From contig JAUXGY010000064.1 of assembly GCA_030621805.1 (NCBI GenBank), forward strand, positions 1 to 8,401: a stretch of DNA of 8,401 bases. Direction: 5' to 3'. Positions 1 to 6,325 of the stretch are shown here, one piece after another (the first letter of the stretch is position 1; the number at the start of each line of letters is the position of its first letter). The DNA is from Kiritimatiellales bacterium (GTDB lineage: Bacteria; Verrucomicrobiota; Kiritimatiellia; Kiritimatiellales; Pontiellaceae). The notes under the pieces were generated by a model, which worked only from the letters and a program-made list of their open reading frames with translations, was not told the DNA's origin and made no database searches. The translations under genes were made by a program, and so were the position numbers.

Positions 1-791
1 AAGGTCATTTCCCACCACATGCCCTGCCAAAGGCGCATGCGGGCGCTATTGATCATCAGCCCCCACGAGGGTTCGCCCTGTACGCCGATACCGAGGAAGC
101 TCATGACGACTTCGGTGCCGACCGCCGCTGGAAAGCGCAGGGTGAAGGTAATGATGATGACGTGCATGATATTGGGCAAAATGTGTTTAAAGATGATGCG
201 ACCCGAGCTGAGTCCGAGCGCTCGGGCAGCCTGCACATAGCTTTGATCCTTGTGCTTAATCACCTCGCCGCGCACGAGACGGCAAATTCCGACCCAGGTG
301 GTCAGTCCAATGCCAAGGTAGATTCCCACCAGACCCTTGCCCACGACCATGGCGATGGCCAAAATAAACAGCAGGCCGGGCATGGAGGCAAAAGTGTTGT
401 ATAGCCAGACAATAAAATCGTCGACGCGCCCGCCATAGTATCCGGCGAGGCAACCCAGGAACACGCCGATGGGAATGGCGATCAGCGAGGTGATAATGCC
501 TACCATGAAAGCAATACGCACCCCCTGTACCAGACGAGCCATGACATCGCGCCCGAGTCCATCGGTTCCCATCCAATGCTTCATGTTGGGGGGCTGATGC
601 GCTAGGTCCAGGTTGGTTTGCTGGTAAGCGGGCGTTGCATCCATGATGTCGTGATAGCGGTAGACCACTTCGCCGTAAATGGCCAAAGCTGAAAAGAACA
701 GCACCAGTCCAAGACAAAACAGGGCGATACGGTTTTTCTTCAACCGTAACCAGGCATCACCCCACAAACTCTGTCCTTTCTCATTCGGCAT
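1..791 (-). CDS. ABC transporter permease, DppC/OppC family (3' end cut off by window edge)
   Basis: This is the second inner-membrane permease of a peptide/nickel-type ABC importer; it forms the translocation channel together with the DppB-like permease encoded just upstream. The frame is open for 263 codons from the ATG at 791 to the window edge; the family is usually about 280-330 residues, so only the C-terminal part is missing. Visible features: a first membrane helix at about residues 21-40, the family signature HWMGTDGLGRDVMARL at about 72-87 (the canonical form is GTD-x-x-GRD), further helices from about 90, and the cytoplasmic EAA loop at about 176-206 (QAARALGL...IFKHILPN), which docks on the ATPase. 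The ATG lies 4 bases after the stop codon of the upstream permease. There is no clear Shine-Dalgarno sequence, so translation is probably coupled. The family is certain; the substrate cannot be read from the sequence. Confidence 0.95.
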   Translation of the reverse strand, partial: MPNEKGQSLWGDAWLRLKKNRIALFCLGLVLFFSALAIYGEVVYRYHDIMDATPAYQQTNLDLAHQPPNMKHWMGTDGLGRDVMARLVQGVRIAFMVGIITSLIAIPIGVFLGCLAGYYGGRVDDFIVWLYNTFASMPGLLFILAIAMVVGKGLVGIYLGIGLTTWVGICRLVRGEVIKHKDQSYVQAARALGLSSGRIIFKHILPNIMHVIIITFTLRFPAAVGTEVVMSFLGIGVQGEPSWGLMINSARMRLWQGMWWEMT

Positions 792-795
792 AGTT

Positions 796-2070
796 TTACT
801 TTAATTTTACGCGCGGATCGGCCGCGGCGTAGCACAGGTCGGTTAAAAGGTTAGACGCCACAAACAGCAAGGCCCCAATCAAAACGAGCGCCCGAACCAC
901 ATCGATATCAGAGGCAAGAATGGAGCTGATGCCCAGATAGCCCAACCCGGGAATCCCGAAAAAACTTTCGAGCAGGAGCGAGCCGGTATAGAGGTAGGGA
1001 ATCGCAATAATGACATTGGTGATGATAGGGATCATGGCATTCTTAAGCACATGCACAAATAACACACGCGGCTTGCCGACCCCTTTGGCAAAGGCGGTAC
1101 GGACATAATCCTTGTACATTTCTTCGAGCATCACCGAGCGATAGAAACGAATATTTGCGCCCAGCATACTGATGATACCAATCGTGACCGGCAGGATCAG
1201 ATAGCGCCACGACTCGTAGCCCCAGACCGGAAATAAGCCCATTTTGTAAGAGAGAAAATACTGCCCCGCCACAATGTAGACGAGATAGTTGATACTCATC
1301 AGTGCCACGGAAAAAATCACGAAAAAGCGGTCGATCCACGTATCGCGGAAAAAGGCGCAGATCAGCGAGAGCGTAATGGCCACCACCATGCCGATCAGGA
1401 AAATGGGAATCGTCAGCGAAAGCGAGGCCACCACACCATCCTTCAGCAACGTCGAAACCGGTTGCTTGAGCGACTCGGATTTACCAAAGTTTCCCCGGGC
1501 AAGCTGCTTCATGTAGAAGAGCAGTTGCGAATCGAAAGGACTCTCCATTATTTTACGTAGCTTGAGCGTGCGAATTTCCAGAGACTGGTCGTCCGTGGAA
1601 AAGCCAAATCCCTCTCCCCCCTGAAAACGAATCCGGACCGACGTCCAGTCCGAAGCATTAAGGGCGGTTCCTTCCAGGGTGCCCGTGCCGCGATAAAGAA
1701 CGGCCCACTCGTATTCAGTTCCGGATCGCAGCTTGAAAGCCATCGGGTTAACCGATGCGCCTGCCGCGATCTGTACGGTTTTGGATTCAGCGGAATAGGT
1801 GGTGTTGCTTCGGGCGATCCATGCCCCCGGGCCGTTCGAAAAATCATGGTCACCATACGCCCGCGTGGTGGTACGGGATCCAAAAAAGAGCGGTTTATCA
1901 AACCCACGCTGGGCATCGAAATCCTCCAGGCTTTGGAGCGATACCTTTTTGCCGAGCGCCGTCGCCGCCAGATCGCCACCCACCACGTTAAAGAGGATGA
2001 AGGTCAGCAAAATAACACCCAGCACAGTGGGGATCATTTGAAGGAGTCGTTTGAGGATATACTTCAGCAT
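796..2070 (-). CDS. ABC transporter permease, DppB/OppB family, with a large periplasmic insertion
   Basis: First inner-membrane permease of the peptide/nickel-type importer, 424 residues against about 305-340 for ordinary DppB/OppB. Transmembrane helix 1 is at about residues 9-30, followed by GGDLAATALGKK and QRGFDKPLF (residues 55-62), which matches the usual start of the periplasmic loop. The rest of that loop motif, FDSQLLFYMKQLARGNFGKS, appears only at residues 179-198. Between them lie about 110 extra residues rich in Thr, Ser, Gly and aromatics, which look like beta strands. Helices 2-6 follow from about 215. The EAA loop is at about 312-350 (LEEMYKDYVRTAFAKG...VLKNAMIP), and the C-terminus is the usual YAAADPRVKLK. 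The start ATG lies 3 bases after the stop of the substrate-binding protein. GGAG directly abuts it, and AGGGAG (2081-2086) lies 10 bases upstream inside the preceding gene. The family is secure; the function of the insertion is unknown. Confidence 0.95.
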   Translation of the reverse strand: MLKYILKRLLQMIPTVLGVILLTFILFNVVGGDLAATALGKKVSLQSLEDFDAQRGFDKPLFFGSRTTTRAYGDHDFSNGPGAWIARSNTTYSAESKTVQIAAGASVNPMAFKLRSGTEYEWAVLYRGTGTLEGTALNASDWTSVRIRFQGGEGFGFSTDDQSLEIRTLKLRKIMESPFDSQLLFYMKQLARGNFGKSESLKQPVSTLLKDGVVASLSLTIPIFLIGMVVAITLSLICAFFRDTWIDRFFVIFSVALMSINYLVYIVAGQYFLSYKMGLFPVWGYESWRYLILPVTIGIISMLGANIRFYRSVMLEEMYKDYVRTAFAKGVGKPRVLFVHVLKNAMIPIITNVIIAIPYLYTGSLLLESFFGIPGLGYLGISSILASDIDVVRALVLIGALLFVASNLLTDLCYAAADPRVKLK

Positions 2071-2073
2071 CTC

Positions 2074-3954
2074 CTATTCACTCCCTGACATATTAAGTTT
2101 TTTGTCTTTATGCGTTTTGAACCACTGTGTCCGCTCGTCAATGTTCGCCCGCTGGTATTTTTCCATCCCATACGGGAAGGCATGGTAGGTGTAGTTTTTT
2201 ATCCAGCTATGTTTCAGCGCAAAGCTCTGGGATTGATAGCAAAATATCCATGGGGCATCCTCGACCACAATGTGCGCCATTTTCTCGTAGAGCACCGTCC
2301 GTTCCGGCGAATCGAACAGGGTCTGGATCTGTTCATAAATCCGGTCGAGCTGCGTATTGCGATAGTTTGCATGGTTCGGACCGGGCGTTATGTTCTTGCT
2401 ATAAAATAGCTGGAAAAAGTTTTCCGCGTCGGGATAATCGGCCACCCAACCCAGATAAAACATTTGAGCCCGCTTGCGGTTTAGTTTTTCGTGAAAGGCG
2501 GGCGATGTATTATACTGCACATTCAGCACCACATTAATCCGCTCAAGCATGGCGGTGATCAGCTCCATCATCTGCCGCGTAGTGGGATCGGCTCCGCCCA
2601 CTTCCATCGTCAGCTTCAACCGGCGGCCAGTCTTGGGATCGATCCCCTCAGGATAGCCCGCCTCGGCGAGCAACCGCTTCGCCTTCTCCAGATCAAAGCG
2701 ATAAGGCGCGCGCTCTTTCAGCGATCCGCCCAGCGGCTCGGGAACTGGCCCGTTGGCAGGATGGAGGCGACCATTCATAAACTGGTTCATCTGGTCAAAG
2801 TTATACGCGCAGCTCAGTGCCTGCCGGAGCTTGCGGTGGCGACGGTCGATCTCGGGATCGGCACTCGTTCCCAGCACGGCATCTTCCCAGTTGAATCCAA
2901 TATAGCGCAGCTCCAGCGTCGGTGCGGAAATCACCTTAATTCCTCGCTTTTCAAGTCCTTCGTTCAGCCCCTCATCCACCGTCATCACGGCATCCCAGTT
3001 GTCTGGCGAAATTTCCGAAAAGCTGAATTGCCCGGAGAGAAACATCATCCAGGCGGTGGAACCATCGTCGACGACAAACTGCACCACACGATCTATAAAC
3101 GGAATGGACTTCCCGGCATCCTTGAGCAGGCCCGCCTCGATTTGCTCCGGCGTACCATGGGCGGGATAAGTTTCACTACGGCCGGTTTCGGCCCACTTGA
3201 GGCTACGAATAAATTCAATGCGCGAGTTGCGCCGCCAGTGCACTAGTTCATAGGGACCGGTGCCGACGGGGTGGCTGACAAAGTGCGGCCCGTAATACTC
3301 CACCGCTTCGTGCGCCACGGCAAAGGCATAGTGCATGGTCAACACATTCAAAAGTTGCGGGTAGGGTCGGATCAAGCGAATCTGTAACGTATGGTGATCC
3401 AGAGCCTTCAGCCCCTCAATCTCCATGCCGTAGTTGGTGGGCTCGGTGTTTTTGGAAGCCTCGTGAAAGGCATTGATGCCCACCACCCGGCTATCGAAAA
3501 TCCAGAACCCCGACGAGATATTTTTCACATCGGCGATGCGCTTAAAGGAATAGATAAAATCCTCGGCCACCAGCTCCCGCCCCTTCCCCTCCGGGAAGCA
3601 GGGATCGTCGTGGAAGTGGATTCCTTTTCGGATTTTAAAGGTATAAACCAGCCCGTCTTCGGAAACCGTCGGCATCGACTCAATCAAGAGCGGCCCCACC
3701 TTGTATGGCCGTGCCAGATAGTCGTATTCTACCAGCCCTTCGTAGATACGGGAAATCGCCTTTGAGGAGGAGACATCGCCCGAAAGCGCCGGATCCAGAG
3801 CTTTGATGCGATAGGATCGGGAATACGAAACCACCTCGTCCACCGGGGATTCCGAACGACTGGAATCGTCCCCGCATCCCCACAAAAACAGGCTGGCCAT
3901 CAAAGCGAAGAGCCAACCTATCTGAATACGTTGAGTGATTAACTGAAAACTCAT
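2074..3954 (-). CDS. Peptide/nickel-type ABC transporter substrate-binding lipoprotein (SBP family 5)
   Basis: Extracytoplasmic binding protein that captures the substrate and delivers it to the two permeases encoded just downstream. From the ATG at 3954 it is 626 residues, somewhat longer than typical DppA/OppA. The N-terminus is a type II signal peptide: a hydrophobic stretch at residues 12-25 ends in LFLWGC with the candidate lipidated Cys27, followed by GDDSSRSES. The lipobox is imperfect (Trp at -2). Family hallmarks include SYRIKALDPALSGDVSS near the start, VYTFKIRKGIHFHDDPCF, AEDFIYSFKRI, HPVGTGPYELVHW and, near the end, YLGWVADYPDAENFFQLFYS. The frame stays open upstream to 4194, but that part overlaps secG and encodes Trp/Arg-rich nonsense, so the start at 3954, 25 bases after the secG stop, is preferred even though no clear Shine-Dalgarno sequence precedes it. 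Peptide is the default substrate guess; nickel, sugars or other ligands are possible in this family. Confidence 0.93.
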   Translation of the reverse strand: MSFQLITQRIQIGWLFALMASLFLWGCGDDSSRSESPVDEVVSYSRSYRIKALDPALSGDVSSSKAISRIYEGLVEYDYLARPYKVGPLLIESMPTVSEDGLVYTFKIRKGIHFHDDPCFPEGKGRELVAEDFIYSFKRIADVKNISSGFWIFDSRVVGINAFHEASKNTEPTNYGMEIEGLKALDHHTLQIRLIRPYPQLLNVLTMHYAFAVAHEAVEYYGPHFVSHPVGTGPYELVHWRRNSRIEFIRSLKWAETGRSETYPAHGTPEQIEAGLLKDAGKSIPFIDRVVQFVVDDGSTAWMMFLSGQFSFSEISPDNWDAVMTVDEGLNEGLEKRGIKVISAPTLELRYIGFNWEDAVLGTSADPEIDRRHRKLRQALSCAYNFDQMNQFMNGRLHPANGPVPEPLGGSLKERAPYRFDLEKAKRLLAEAGYPEGIDPKTGRRLKLTMEVGGADPTTRQMMELITAMLERINVVLNVQYNTSPAFHEKLNRKRAQMFYLGWVADYPDAENFFQLFYSKNITPGPNHANYRNTQLDRIYEQIQTLFDSPERTVLYEKMAHIVVEDAPWIFCYQSQSFALKHSWIKNYTYHAFPYGMEKYQRANIDERTQWFKTHKDKKLNMSGSE

Positions 3955-3979
3955 CAAGAGAAATATGCCAATATACAAA

Positions 3980-4375
3980 CTACATTTCGTCTTGTTCTTC
4001 CGCTGCCGGTGCCGCAATGGGTTCTGCGACAGGTTCCGTACCGGGATCCACCAAATCGATAAGGTCAAGCGGTTGCTCCTGTATCGAGGCCGGTTGTGCC
4101 ATCGGGGCCGGAGCATTCGGGTCCATGACCAGCTTTTCCTTCTGGGCAAAGAGAATGCCCAGCACCAGCGTATTCGCCATGAAGACAATTCCAATGATCA
4201 CCGTTATCTTACTCAGGACATTGCCAGCCCGGGCACCGAACAGAGATTCCCCCGCCCCGGCACCAAAAGCCATTCCGAGACCTTCGCTCTTCGACTTTTG
4301 CAGCAGAACCAGTCCGGTGATCAGCAAGCAGCTGATCACTTCAACGACAATCAACAATACTTTTAAAAACAACAT
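3980..4375 (-). CDS. secG: Preprotein translocase subunit SecG
   Basis: Small non-essential subunit of the SecYEG protein-conducting channel in the inner membrane; it assists SecA-driven export. The protein has 131 residues. The first helix is at about 4-25 (LKVLLIVVEVISCLLITGLVLLQ), followed by the cytoplasmic connecting segment KSKSEGLGMAFGAGAGESLFGARAGN with the SecG-type G-x-G/FG pattern. A second helix is at about 54-76 (LSKITVIIGIVFMANTLVLGILF), and the tail from about residue 83 to the end is rich in Pro, Ala, Glu and Asp. The order tpiA-secG is found in many bacteria and supports the call. The start ATG lies 18 bases after the tpiA stop with a good ribosome site (AGAGGAT, 4381-4387). 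The acidic tail is variable in this family and its role is unknown. Confidence 0.93.
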   Translation of the reverse strand: MLFLKVLLIVVEVISCLLITGLVLLQKSKSEGLGMAFGAGAGESLFGARAGNVLSKITVIIGIVFMANTLVLGILFAQKEKLVMDPNAPAPMAQPASIQEQPLDLIDLVDPGTEPVAEPIAAPAAEEQDEM

Positions 4376-4393
4376 AATCTATCCTCTATTTAA

Positions 4394-5149
4394 TTACATG
4401 CCCGCTTTAACAATACCGAAGAACGATGCGGCATCTAGCGCGGCGCCACCGATCAGGCCACCATCGATATCGGGTTGCGACAGCAGTTCCGGTGCGTTAT
4501 CCGGCTTCATGCTTCCGCCATACTGGATCCGCACCGCATCAGCCGCTTCCGCGCCGACCATATCCTTAACTATTCCACGAATGAAGGCGTGAACGTCCTG
4601 CGCCTGCTCGGAAGTGGCAACCTTTCCGGTTCCAATGGCCCAAACAGGTTCGTAGGCAATGACTAGCTCGGTGTACGCGGAGGCAGAAACATCTTTCAGG
4701 CCTTCACGAACCTGCACTTCAACCACAGCTTCGGTATTTCCGGATTCGCGATCTTCAAGTTTTTCACCCACGCAGAGAATGGGGCGCAGATTCTTTTCGA
4801 GGGCCTTGATGACCTTCTTATTAATCCAAAAGTCGTTTTCCTTATAGTATTCACGGCGCTCGCTGTGGCCAAGAATAACGTAGCGCACAAACAGCTCCTT
4901 AAGCATCGTACTGGAGATTTCACCCGTGTAGGCCCCTTCATCCTCAGAACTCATATTTTGCGATCCAACATTAATCAGGGTTTCTGAGACCATATCGCTA
5001 ACTGCTTTCAACGCTGTAAACGGAGGACAAAGCACAACATCAACCTCCTTGCAGTCCGCAAGCTCCAGTTTAATGGCCTTGGCGAGCTCAACGGCTTCCT
5101 CGACGGTCTTGTTCATCTTCCAGTTTCCCGCAATAATCTTCTTTCTCAT
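4394..5149 (-). CDS. tpiA: Triosephosphate isomerase
   Basis: Cytoplasmic glycolytic/gluconeogenic enzyme interconverting dihydroxyacetone phosphate and glyceraldehyde 3-phosphate; a TIM barrel, active as a dimer or tetramer. From the ATG at 5149 the product is 251 residues, the normal family length. All key elements are present: MRKKIIAGNWKMNK at the N-terminus with the substrate-binding Asn and catalytic Lys, ILGHSERR with the electrophilic His, YEPVWAIGTGK with the catalytic Glu and the mobile loop 6, and the phosphate-binding YGGSMKPDNAPEL and GGLIGGAALDA near the end. The frame is open upstream to 5284, but the 45 additional residues are not TPI-like. GGAGAG (5155-5160) lies 5 bases before the chosen ATG. 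It is the first gene of a run that continues into secG with an 18-base gap. Confidence 0.98.
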   Translation of the reverse strand: MRKKIIAGNWKMNKTVEEAVELAKAIKLELADCKEVDVVLCPPFTALKAVSDMVSETLINVGSQNMSSEDEGAYTGEISSTMLKELFVRYVILGHSERREYYKENDFWINKKVIKALEKNLRPILCVGEKLEDRESGNTEAVVEVQVREGLKDVSASAYTELVIAYEPVWAIGTGKVATSEQAQDVHAFIRGIVKDMVGAEAADAVRIQYGGSMKPDNAPELLSQPDIDGGLIGGAALDAASFFGIVKAGM

Positions 5150-5154
5150 CAATT

Positions 5155-5160
5155 CTCTCC
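5155..5160 (-). promoter_or_regulatory. Ribosome binding site that fixes the tpiA start
   Basis: GGAGAG on the minus strand, 5 bases before the ATG at 5149. It decides against the in-frame upstream ATG at 5284. The protein beginning MRKKIIAGNWKMN also matches the conserved N-terminus of the family. Confidence 0.75.
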
Positions 5161-5216
5161 GTTTACGTTGGACCCAATGGGTTAAACTCGTTTTTTCTTG
5201 AAAAATAAGCGGGAAA

Positions 5217-5240
5217 CTTAGCGGAACCCCTCTCGCTAAG
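5217..5240. repeat. Perfect 7-bp inverted repeat in the tpiA leader
   Basis: CTTAGCG (5217-5223) and CGCTAAG (5234-5240) are exact reverse complements separated by 10 bases. On the minus strand the hairpin is followed by TTTCCCGCTTATTTTT, which has an interrupted T-rich stretch only. It could be a weak terminator for the upstream gene, an operator, or a leader hairpin of the tpiA transcript; the sequence does not decide. Confidence 0.5.
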
Positions 5241-5346
5241 CAAAGGCCAAAAACAGAAAAAGGAGAGATCCCAACATGGAACACCGAGGCTCAAAGTTAA
5301 ACAGTTCGCTCTGACGGATAACTGCTCCGTATCAAAACCTGACTCC

Positions 5347-6249
5347 TTAAAACCGGATGCTTTTCAGCATTGCGAGGGCCTCGGCGGTATCCTTCTCTTC
5401 CGTTTGGTCAAAAAGATCGCCAAGTTGAGAGATGGATTGGTCGGTTTTCCAGTTTTTAAAGGTTTCGAGGGAAATCCCCCGCTCTGCCAGAACCCGCCCT
5501 ACTGGGCTCGTTTCCATGTCAAAACCAGGCTCGTGGATAATTCGTTCAACCAACCCTTCCACGGGGCCCGCGCTTCCATGCACAAAATTATCGCGTCCGG
5601 GGAATTCCACGGGATATTCAGCGTATAACCGCCCACGAAAACTATCGGGATCAGCTTTGCTCGCATCGGTTGAACCGAGGATTGTTTTTCGGAACGTCTT
5701 CCACGAAACCTGCGCAGGGTCGAACTCCAGTACAGAGTAGGTGATCTCTGTTTCCGGATGGTAAAAATTTTCCTCCATGACCGGATAGAATGCGTTGATG
5801 CAATAGCTATCGAGTTCATCCAGCCAGGCCATAATTAATCCATCCTGGATCTTTTGCGTCTGCCGGGAAGAAAACTTCTCGTTCCACAGTAAAAAGAGCT
5901 GTGAGGCGCTGAGTCCTTTGGATTTCAATAACCGAGGATTCCCCATGATTCGGTCCGCTTCCACTTCGGCCTCCCAACTTTTCCCAAAAGCTAATTCAAA
6001 CTTTGCCTTACCGTCAGTGGTAAGTATGGCTTCTCCATACGAAGCCTTGCTGTACATCAGGTAGTGTTGGCGGATCACATTCCGTTCGGCCAATTCCACC
6101 CCGGTCACCGGTTGGCTTAGAACAACCCGAAAGGCTCGCTCTTCAAAAAAGGAACGAGTTTTCCGGGCAAGCTCCTCCGGCGTCAGAGAAACTCCTACAT
6201 GATGAACGGGCTTTGTGAAAACCACGGCTTGATTGATTAGACACTCCAT
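5347..6249 (-). CDS. Nucleoside diphosphate kinase-like protein with a central insertion
   Basis: The 300-residue protein reads as an NDK fold (NDP + NTP phosphotransfer through a phosphohistidine) interrupted by extra sequence. The N-terminal part, NQAVVFTKPVHHVGVSLTPE...FFEERAFRVVLSQPVTGVELAERNVIRQHY (residues 6-63), matches beta1-alpha1-beta2-alpha2 of NDK, with Lys13 in the TKP position of the usual IKPD motif and Tyr63 in the HY position. About 100 mainly helical residues follow (about 68-167). The fold then resumes with ITYSVLEFDPAQVSWKTFRKTILGSTDASKADPDSFRGRLYAEYP and NFVHGSAGPVEGLVERII (residues 169-238), where Arg187, Thr194, Arg205, Asn221 and His224 sit where NDK has its catalytic Arg, Thr, Arg, Asn and active-site His. 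A helical tail of about 60 residues follows. Ordinary NDKs have about 140-150 residues. GGAGG (6254-6258) lies 4 bases before the ATG. Family assignment is by motif reading only; activity is an inference. Confidence 0.7.
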   Translation of the reverse strand: MECLINQAVVFTKPVHHVGVSLTPEELARKTRSFFEERAFRVVLSQPVTGVELAERNVIRQHYLMYSKASYGEAILTTDGKAKFELAFGKSWEAEVEADRIMGNPRLLKSKGLSASQLFLLWNEKFSSRQTQKIQDGLIMAWLDELDSYCINAFYPVMEENFYHPETEITYSVLEFDPAQVSWKTFRKTILGSTDASKADPDSFRGRLYAEYPVEFPGRDNFVHGSAGPVEGLVERIIHEPGFDMETSPVGRVLAERGISLETFKNWKTDQSISQLGDLFDQTEEKDTAEALAMLKSIRF

Positions 6250-6253
6250 AAAA

Positions 6254-6258
6254 CCTCC
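6254..6258 (-). promoter_or_regulatory. Ribosome binding site of the NDK-like gene
   Basis: Strong GGAGG on the minus strand with a short 4-base spacer (TTTT) before the ATG at 6249. It supports this start over internal methionines. Confidence 0.7.
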
Positions 6259-6270
6259 AATTTGTAAAAT

Positions 6271-6322
6271 AGATGATCAACCTACTCGGCATTACGAAGT
6301 GCGTCAAAAGGAAGGATCATCT
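6271..6322. repeat. 8-bp inverted repeat flanking the candidate promoter
   Basis: AGATGATC (6271-6278) and GATCATCT (6315-6322) are exact reverse complements, 36 bases apart, and bracket the candidate -35/-10 pair in the gap before the NDK-like gene. Possible paired operator half-sites; it could also be chance. Confidence 0.4.
6279..6307 (-). promoter_or_regulatory. Candidate sigma-70-type promoter of the NDK-like gene
   Basis: On the minus strand TTGACG (6302-6307) is followed after exactly 17 bases by TAGGTT (6279-6284). The -35 matches consensus at 5 of 6 positions, the -10 at only 3 of 6. It lies in the 76-base gap between the PepSY gene stop and the NDK-like gene start, where a promoter would be expected if the gene is not read from the MCE operon. 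Confidence 0.35.
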
Positions 6323-6325
6323 TTT

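Larger units (their letters stand above)
5150..5346 (-). other. 197-base gene-free leader upstream of tpiA
   Basis: This is the stretch between the stop codon of the NDK-like gene and the tpiA start. It must hold any tpiA promoter and any terminator of the upstream gene. I see no convincing -35/-10 pair (the best, TTGCTT and TAAGTT separated by 17 bases, matches poorly and overlaps an inverted repeat) and no hairpin followed directly by a T-run. It holds small inverted repeats: ACGGA/TCCGT (5314-5318 and 5326-5330), CTTAGCG/CGCTAAG (5217-5223 and 5234-5240), and a GTTTA/TAAAC pair surrounding ACCCAATGGGT (5161-5187). The plus strand carries only a 12-codon open frame, which I do not believe. 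Confidence 0.6.

Noticed and set aside
2491..3246. 251-residue open frame on the plus strand.
   Set aside because: It lies entirely antisense to the substrate-binding protein gene, whose product has clear family motifs; the composition is that of a shadow frame.
3955..4194. In-frame 80-residue N-terminal extension of the substrate-binding protein.
   Set aside because: It overlaps secG on the same strand in another frame, is unusually rich in Trp and Arg, and would place the clear lipoprotein signal peptide in the interior of the protein.
4017..4592. 191-residue open frame on the plus strand.
   Set aside because: Antisense to secG and the end of tpiA, both securely identified; no recognisable protein features.
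5161..5187. Riboswitch in the tpiA leader.
   Set aside because: There are small symmetric elements but no conserved riboswitch core that I can recognise, and the leader is short.
5217..5240. Hairpin as a rho-independent terminator of the NDK-like gene.
   Set aside because: The stem is only 7 bp with a 10-base loop, and the T-rich stretch after it is interrupted by CCCGC, so I kept it as an inverted repeat only.
5150..5284. In-frame 45-residue N-terminal extension of tpiA.
   Set aside because: Triosephosphate isomerase begins almost exactly at MRKKIIAGNWKMN, and a good ribosome site precedes that ATG.
5276..5314. Plus-strand 12-codon open frame with AGGAG 10 bases before its ATG.
   Set aside because: Too short to support as a gene, and it lies antisense in the leader; the match to a ribosome site is probably chance in an A/G-rich stretch.
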